This document shows, piece after piece, positions 33,733 to 38,455 of a stretch of DNA of 38,455 nt. The stretch's first letter is position 1, and the number at the start of each line of letters is the position of its first letter. The notes under the pieces were generated by a model. It was not told the DNA's origin. It saw only the letters and a program-made list of their open reading frames with translations, and did no database searches. The position numbers and the translations under genes were made by a program. This stretch comes from Opitutus sp. GAS368 (GTDB taxonomy: Bacteria > Verrucomicrobiota > Verrucomicrobiia > Opitutales > Opitutaceae): contig CAMDOF010000062.1 of the NCBI GenBank assembly GCA_945903465.1, forward strand, positions 1 through 38,455. Reading direction: 5' to 3'.

Positions 33733-35295
33733 ATGAATCTGCAGCCGATTGATGCCGTCGTGATTGTCTTCTATTTCGCCGCGGTGCTCGGACTCGGGTG
33801 GCGGTTCTCGCGCGGGCAGGGAACGACGGAGCACTACTTTCTCGGGGCGCGGAATTTCCCGGGCTGGGCGGTCGGGCTCAGCTTCATCGGCTCCACCATC
33901 AGTTCGGTGACATTCATCGCGTATCCGGCGGACAGTTTCAAAACCGCCTGGGTGCGGCTGCTGCCGAACTTGGCGTTTCCGTTCGTCGTGACGCTGGCCG
34001 GCCTCGTGTTCATCCCGTTTTTTCGCAGCGGACGCATCCGCTCGGCGTATCATTACCTGTCGCTGCGGTTCGGCCCGTCGGTGGCGGTCTATGCGGCGGT
34101 CGTGTATCTGTTCGCTCAACTGGTGCGCACGGCGACGATCACCTATCTGCTTTCCGTGCTCCTGGCGTCGTTGAGCGGATTGTCGACGCCGCTATGTATC
34201 GTCGGGGCGGCGGGCATCACCGCGCTCTACACGGTGAAGGGCGGATTCGAGGCGGTGGTGTGGACGGACGTGATGCAGACGATTGTGTTGTTGTCGGGGG
34301 CTTTTGCCTGCATCGCCGTGATCGCGCAGGCGCTGCCGGGCGGACTCGGGCAGGTGCTGGCCGAGGCGTTGGCGTCCGGGAAGATCTCGTTCCAGGATCT
34401 CAACTCGGGGACCGGGCGGCTGGAGCCGGTGGCGGCGGGCGTTTCGCTGAGGGAGAAAACGGCGCTGATGCTCGTGCTGGTGGGCGTGGCCCAATACATC
34501 GCTGGCCAGCTCGACCAAGACACGGTGCAACGCTGGTGTTCGGCGAAGTCGGCCCGCGAGGCGCGGAAGTCGATGATCGTGCTCGGCCTCGGGGCGCTGC
34601 CGATCTGGACGACGTTCATGTTTCTCGGCACCTGCCTCTGGGTGTATTTCCAGCATTTCCCATCGGAGGTTGCGGCGGCGGTGCTTGGAGGCACGCGCAA
34701 GGCCGAGGATATCCTGCCGCATTTTATCGTGACCGTGTTGCCGCCTGGACTGGCCGGACTCGTGGTGTCGGCGGCGCTTGCGGCGGCGATGGGGTCGTTG
34801 AGCGGCAGCATCAACTCATCCGGCATGGTGTGGGTGAATGATATCTACCGGCTCTACCTCGCGCGTGATCGTGATGACGCGCACTATCTCCGCGCAGGCC
34901 GCCGGGCGTCGCTCGCGCTGGCCGTGGCGATGGCCGGCGGGGCTTGGCTGCTCCACCGCTCCAGCGCGGCGACGATCATGGAGATGTCGATCATCCTGCT
35001 CGCCCTGGTCGGCGGCGGGATCTCGGGCGCGTTCCTTTTCGGCATTCTCACGCGGGCCGGCGATGCGCGCAGCGTCCTGGTGGGCATCGGTGCCACGGTG
35101 ACGTTCACACTCTATTCCACCCTCGCGCAGGCCGGAGTGGTGCCGCGGATTTTCAGCTCCTACTACACGTCGATCCTCGGCAACGTCGTGATGTTTGCGA
35201 CGTGCGCGTTCGCGGCCACGGTCTTGCCGGTGAAGCCGCGCGACCTGGCCGATCTGACCGTGTGGACCCGACGACGGGGCGACGACGAATTATGA
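33733..35295 (+). CDS. Sodium/solute symporter (SSS family)
   Basis: 520 residues from the ATG at 33733, 25 bp after the FAD gene; the frame is open upstream inside that gene but the start there lacks membrane character. About 13 hydrophobic helices. SSS hallmarks include TTEHYFLGARNFPGWAVGLS, STISSVTFIAYPADSFKTAW, LYTVKGGFEAVVWTDVMQTI and AAAMGSLSGSINSSGMVWVN. SSS carriers bring sugars, sialic acid, amino acids or organic acids into the cell with sodium. In this operon it would carry the product released by the exported enzymes. Its stop overlaps the next start by four bases (ATGA at 35292-35295), which indicates translational coupling. Confidence 0.93.
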   Translation: MNLQPIDAVVIVFYFAAVLGLGWRFSRGQGTTEHYFLGARNFPGWAVGLSFIGSTISSVTFIAYPADSFKTAWVRLLPNLAFPFVVTLAGLVFIPFFRSGRIRSAYHYLSLRFGPSVAVYAAVVYLFAQLVRTATITYLLSVLLASLSGLSTPLCIVGAAGITALYTVKGGFEAVVWTDVMQTIVLLSGAFACIAVIAQALPGGLGQVLAEALASGKISFQDLNSGTGRLEPVAAGVSLREKTALMLVLVGVAQYIAGQLDQDTVQRWCSAKSAREARKSMIVLGLGALPIWTTFMFLGTCLWVYFQHFPSEVAAAVLGGTRKAEDILPHFIVTVLPPGLAGLVVSAALAAAMGSLSGSINSSGMVWVNDIYRLYLARDRDDAHYLRAGRRASLALAVAMAGGAWLLHRSSAATIMEMSIILLALVGGGISGAFLFGILTRAGDARSVLVGIGATVTFTLYSTLAQAGVVPRIFSSYYTSILGNVVMFATCAFAATVLPVKPRDLADLTVWTRRRGDDEL

Positions 35296-36908
35296 TCAAC
35301 TGGAAAAACGCGATTCGGGTCCTGGGTCTGGTGTGCGGGGGATCGATGCTGGTCGCGTCGCTGCCGGCGGCACAGTCCGGCGTGCCGAAGGGGCTCGTGA
35401 GTGATTCGATCGAGCTGCGCAACCGCGTGGCGGTGCTCCTCGCGGGCGACTTGCTCACGGTCGAGGTTGCGCAAAAAATGCAGGCGCGCTGGGCGGACGA
35501 GGCGGCTCTTTTCCGGCCGACACAGCCAATGACGGAGGCGACCCTCGACGACTGGCTTGCGGCGCGGACGTGGCACGTCGCCGTGATCGGGCCCTCCGCT
35601 CGGCAAATGGCAACGGCGTCGGAAATCGCGGCGTGGCAGTCCGTCGTGCGGCGGCTGAAGGCGCGCAATATTCCCGTGGTCTGGTGTGCGCCGCCCGCGG
35701 ACTTTCTGCGGGCCGAAGGCGTCGAAGCCGTCACGCTCGATGCGACGGCGCTCGAGGCGCCGCTGCGCCGGGCATTGTTGAGCCGTTCCATGCCTTGGGC
35801 GGAGTTGCCTGAGGGAACGAAGCACGATCCGGCGCGGCTGCTCGCCGATCCGCAGTTGCTGGCGTCGCCGATGGATTTGCCGGAGGCGAAGGGCACGACG
35901 GCGATGGTCTACCGTGCGGAGCCGGGCGGCTGGCAGTTCAACCTGCACGCGTTCATCGCGCATCACGACGGGAAATTCTGGGCGGTGTGGTCGTCGGGGC
36001 GCGTTGACGAGGACAGCAGCAGCCAGATCATTCGTGGCGCCACGAGCGTCGACGGGTTGACGTGGAGCGAAGCGCGCGTGGTCGCGTCTGATCCTGATGG
36101 CGAGAGCGGACCATGGCGGTGGATGGCGAGCGGCTTGTATGTCGAGGGCGGCCGGTTGCTGGCGCTCGGTTCGCTCAACCAGGGCAACGCGCCGCCGGGC
36201 GGGCCATGGTCCCATGCGCGGCTGGTGCGTTTTACGAGGAACGGAACGGCTTGGACCGAGGACCGGGTGGTGGCGGAAAACAGCGTGGTTTATTTCCCGC
36301 CGCTGCGGGTGGCGGAGCGCGATTTTTTCGTGTGGCGCGACAGCCGGGCGTATTTCTACACCGCCTGGTCACCGGCCGGCGCGGACCGCTGGAACGTCAC
36401 CCGGATGCCCGGGCCGTTCCCCGACTACCGGCTGAGCGAGACCAGCGCTTACGTTGATCCGGAGGGCGCGCTGCACCTGATCATCCGCGACCAGGGCTAC
36501 ACGCGGCGGCTTTATCATGCGGTCAGCTTCGACGCGGGGAGCACCTGGACGATTCCGGTGAAGACCAACTATCCCGACGCGATGAGCAAGAACATGGCGG
36601 GCCGGCTGTCCAACGGCTGGTACTACCTGATCAGCAATCCCAAGGCGACGGGTGCCAGTGTCCGCGATCCGCTGGCGATCACCTTCAGTCGCGACGGATG
36701 GACGTTCTCGCAGCCGCTGGCTTTGCGGAAAAACGGGCCGGCGCTGCGTTACAAGGGCGGCGCGAAGGGGGCGCATAGTTTCCAGTATTCCCACGCCATC
36801 GAGCACGACGGAAAACTCTGGGTGATTTACGCGACGAACAAGGAGGACATCGAGGTCACGGCGTATCCGATCAGTGGTTTCGAGTTGGCGGCGATCCGAA
36901 AACCCTGA
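35292..36908 (+). CDS. Secreted sialidase-like (Asp-box/BNR) protein with unassigned N-domain
   Basis: 538 residues. The signal peptide is 1-27 (VLGLVCGGSMLVASLPAAQS). Residues 40-165 form an alpha/beta-looking domain I cannot assign (VAVLLAGDLLTVE, WHVAVIGPS, RNIPVVWCAPPADFL). From about 205 it is a six-bladed-propeller type with three Asp boxes: SVDGLTW (252-258), SFDAGSTW (412-419) and SRDGWTF (466-472). It closes with HSFQYSHAIEHDGKLWVIYA, as in exo-alpha-sialidase-like proteins. I see no clear RIP motif of true sialidases, and many such proteins act on other sugars. Last gene of the TBDR-FAD-SSS run, overlapping the symporter stop by 4 bp. Likely periplasmic or surface glycoside-processing enzyme; sialic acid is not proven. 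Confidence 0.82.
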   Translation: MINWKNAIRVLGLVCGGSMLVASLPAAQSGVPKGLVSDSIELRNRVAVLLAGDLLTVEVAQKMQARWADEAALFRPTQPMTEATLDDWLAARTWHVAVIGPSARQMATASEIAAWQSVVRRLKARNIPVVWCAPPADFLRAEGVEAVTLDATALEAPLRRALLSRSMPWAELPEGTKHDPARLLADPQLLASPMDLPEAKGTTAMVYRAEPGGWQFNLHAFIAHHDGKFWAVWSSGRVDEDSSSQIIRGATSVDGLTWSEARVVASDPDGESGPWRWMASGLYVEGGRLLALGSLNQGNAPPGGPWSHARLVRFTRNGTAWTEDRVVAENSVVYFPPLRVAERDFFVWRDSRAYFYTAWSPAGADRWNVTRMPGPFPDYRLSETSAYVDPEGALHLIIRDQGYTRRLYHAVSFDAGSTWTIPVKTNYPDAMSKNMAGRLSNGWYYLISNPKATGASVRDPLAITFSRDGWTFSQPLALRKNGPALRYKGGAKGAHSFQYSHAIEHDGKLWVIYATNKEDIEVTAYPISGFELAAIRKP

Positions 36909-37102
36909 CGCCCGGTGGGCGCCGCTCACAAAGCAGTGCGGGGCGAAAATCACGTTCTTTCAGAGGTTCCCTCTCTCGGATCGGCGCCAAAATCGGACGT
37001 TTATCCCCCACTTTTTTTAACTCGAGCTCTGCGTTGGCATGTTGTTATTTGCGCGGAGCCGTTACTCCCCCTCGTCGGCATTTATCCCCCGCTTACTTCT
37101 TT

Positions 37103-38308
37103 ATGCACTTCCTTCTGCGACCCTCACCTATCCTGCTCAGCGCTCTCGTTTGGCTCGGGCTATTTCCCTGGGGCTCGGCGCACGGTGCCTCTGCGATCGA
37201 ACTGACCACGGTGGCAGGCCGCGTCAGCAATTCCGCCACGCGGAGCTTTCTGGCTGGCGCCGAAGTCCAGCTGGTCGGGACCCCGGAGCGTACTCTCACC
37301 GATCGCGATGGACGCTTCGAGCTCACGAGCGTTGCGCCCGGTAGTTACCTGCTCGAAGTTATTTATACCGGTCTTGACCGCCACACGCAGACCCTCCTCG
37401 TCGCGCCTGGCCGCAACCTCGTGCCGGGCATCGGTCTTAGTTCCTCAATTTATCAACTTTCCGCGTTTACAGTCAGCGGCGAGCGTGAAGGTAGTGCGGC
37501 GGCGATCACCCGCCAGCGCAACGCCGACAACGTAAAGAGTATTGTGGCGACGGATACATTTGGCGAGATTGTGGATGGAAATATCGGCGAGATGCTCAAG
37601 CGGGTTTCTGGCGTGGCCACCAATCTCAACGAGGGCGAGGTTGATCAGATTTTTGTGCGCGGCATGGGTTCGGCCTATAGTGCCGTGACGCTCGACGGGA
37701 CACGCCTACCGAGCCCATCCAGCGGCAAGAAGACGCGCAGTTTCGAGGTGGATAAATTACCCGCTGACTACATTGAAAGCATTGAAGTGATCAAGGCGCC
37801 CACCCCTGACATGGACGCAGATTCCGTGGGCGGCGCGGTGAACATGATTTCGAAATCGGCCTTCGCCCTGAACGGCCGCCGGATCGCTTATTCTTCTGGG
37901 GTGAATTATAAGACCCTCCGCCATCTCAGCGGTTTTTTCGGCGGCGTCCAAGCCTCGGAGGTTTTTGGAGCAAAAAAGAACCTCGGCGTTTATCTTTCCG
38001 TCTCCTACAGCGATAACCTAGTGCCGCAGGACGTCACGCAGATGGACTTTGAGCGCGCGGCCGTGAGCCCAGCATATATTTATCGCTTCCGGCTCGAGGA
38101 CGCGATCCACCGGCGCAATCGTTCCAACCTCGGCCTAAAAATAGACTATCGCGTCGATGATCGGACGAGCCTTTTTGCCGGTCTCATGTTTACCCATTAC
38201 ACGGACACGGTGGATCAAAAACGCCTGACGATTGCGAGCGCCGAAAATGTCAGCGCCTATGTGCCCGGTTACACCGAGACGGTTGTTGAACACGTGGCTG
38301 CGACCTAG
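37103..38308 (+). pseudogene. TonB-dependent receptor, N-terminal part cut by IS
   Basis: 401 residues from the ATG at 37103 (signal peptide MHFLLRPSPILLSALVWLGL); an upstream in-frame ATG at 37034 is less likely. It has a carboxypeptidase-regulatory-like domain (VAGRVSNSATRSFLAGAEVQ, LTSVAPGSYLLEVIYTGLDR), a plug (SAFTVSGEREGSAAAITRQR, DGNIGEMLKRVSGVAT, IFVRGMGSAYSAVTLDGTR, DADSVGGAVNMISKSA) and the first barrel strands. It then stops at EHVAAT where a full receptor would have some 500 more residues. Transposase sequence on the other strand begins about 30 bp later, so I infer disruption by insertion. It is a paralogue of the receptor at 29335-32298 and lies 194 bp after the sialidase-like gene. 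Confidence 0.8.
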
Positions 38309-38455
38309 ACTCAGACCTCCTGACCCCCGGCTGGAATCAGGGTGAACCCACTTGGCGGTAGATGAGACGAAGGGCGGTCGTCGGGAAGCAGGTTTCCGTC
38401 GCCGTGAGGGTGGCGCAAAGGTCGGCGATGGTGGCGTCCTGCAGCGCACTGCCGC
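38309..38455 (-). mobile_element. Insertion sequence, 3' end, at right edge
   Basis: Includes the transposase 3' end and about 28 bp between its stop (38337) and the truncated receptor stop (38308). The segment CTGACCCCCGGCTGGAATCAG near 38320-38340 has CTGA/TCAG ends and could be part of the element terminus. I could not match it to the other element end near 250-300. Confidence 0.4.
38337..38455 (-). CDS. Transposase C-terminal fragment (enters from right edge)
   Basis: The minus strand reads 38 codons from the edge to a TGA at 38337-38339. It contains LTATETCFPTTALRLIYRQV, a pattern I associate with the C-terminus of DDE transposases that carry an N-terminal DUF4338 domain ('ATET.FP.T.LRL.Y'). 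The orientation is the same as the fragment at 1-226, so both could be copies of one element. The fragment is short and the family call rests on pattern memory. Confidence 0.45.
   Translation of the reverse strand, partial: GSALQDATIADLCATLTATETCFPTTALRLIYRQVGSP

Noticed and set aside
35292..36908. Naming the product a true neuraminidase (nanH)
   Set aside because: Asp boxes are present, but I found no RIP motif and no sialate catabolic genes nearby; many BNR proteins have other activities.
1..38455. Circular replicon, because the left and right transposase fragments join in frame
   Set aside because: Joined directly they give only about 115 residues, far too short for the transposase, and an in-frame join has a one-in-three chance. 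Two copies of a repeated IS at contig ends explain it better.

Overview
This window most likely comes from a Gram-negative, glycan-degrading member of the Verrucomicrobiota, probably the family Opitutaceae. That placement is inference. It rests on the high GC, five TonB-dependent receptor (TBDR) genes or fragments in 38 kb, Tat-exported sugar-type oxidoreductases, a sulfatase, PVC-type dehydrogenase/heme proteins, and the near absence of Shine-Dalgarno sequences. I saw no rRNA, tRNA or CRISPR array.

Layout. Both ends lie inside insertion-sequence genes read on the minus strand: a 5' part of a DUF4338-type transposase gene at 1-226 and a transposase-like 3' part at 38337-38455. Each abuts a truncated TBDR gene (298-801 minus; 37103-38308 plus), so the window looks bounded by repeated IS copies that broke two receptor genes. 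From 1 to 26.4 kb nearly all genes are on the minus strand: a Tat-exported Gfo/Idh/MocA oxidoreductase, a secreted protein with a possible NlpC/P60-like C-terminus, then (after three plus-strand genes: a secreted EF-hand protein, an APC permease and a cytochrome c/propeller protein) a block of sulfatase, TBDR, ThuA-domain protein and Tat-exported FAD oxidoreductase. Next come a GmhA-like SIS protein, a 1277-residue PmoA-like/dehydrogenase/HEAT/cytochrome c fusion, and a tightly coupled lipoprotein-TBDR pair.

At 26.77-28.07 kb lies a decayed DUF4338/IS4-like transposase gene. Beyond it is a compact module: a LacI-family regulator facing a four-gene plus-strand run of TBDR, FAD oxidoreductase, sodium/solute symporter and sialidase-like Asp-box protein. 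A LacI-type palindrome sits in the divergent gap. A second TBDR paralogue follows and is cut by the right-end IS.

How the genes fit together (inference): the TBDRs take up glycan pieces; exported enzymes (sulfatase, Asp-box protein, FAD and Gfo/Idh oxidoreductases, ThuA protein) trim or oxidise them; heme-bearing propeller proteins may accept electrons; SSS and APC carriers import products. Gaps between genes hold a 168-bp dispersed repeat with inverted-repeat structure (two copies, about 93 % identical), several short tandem repeats and hairpins.
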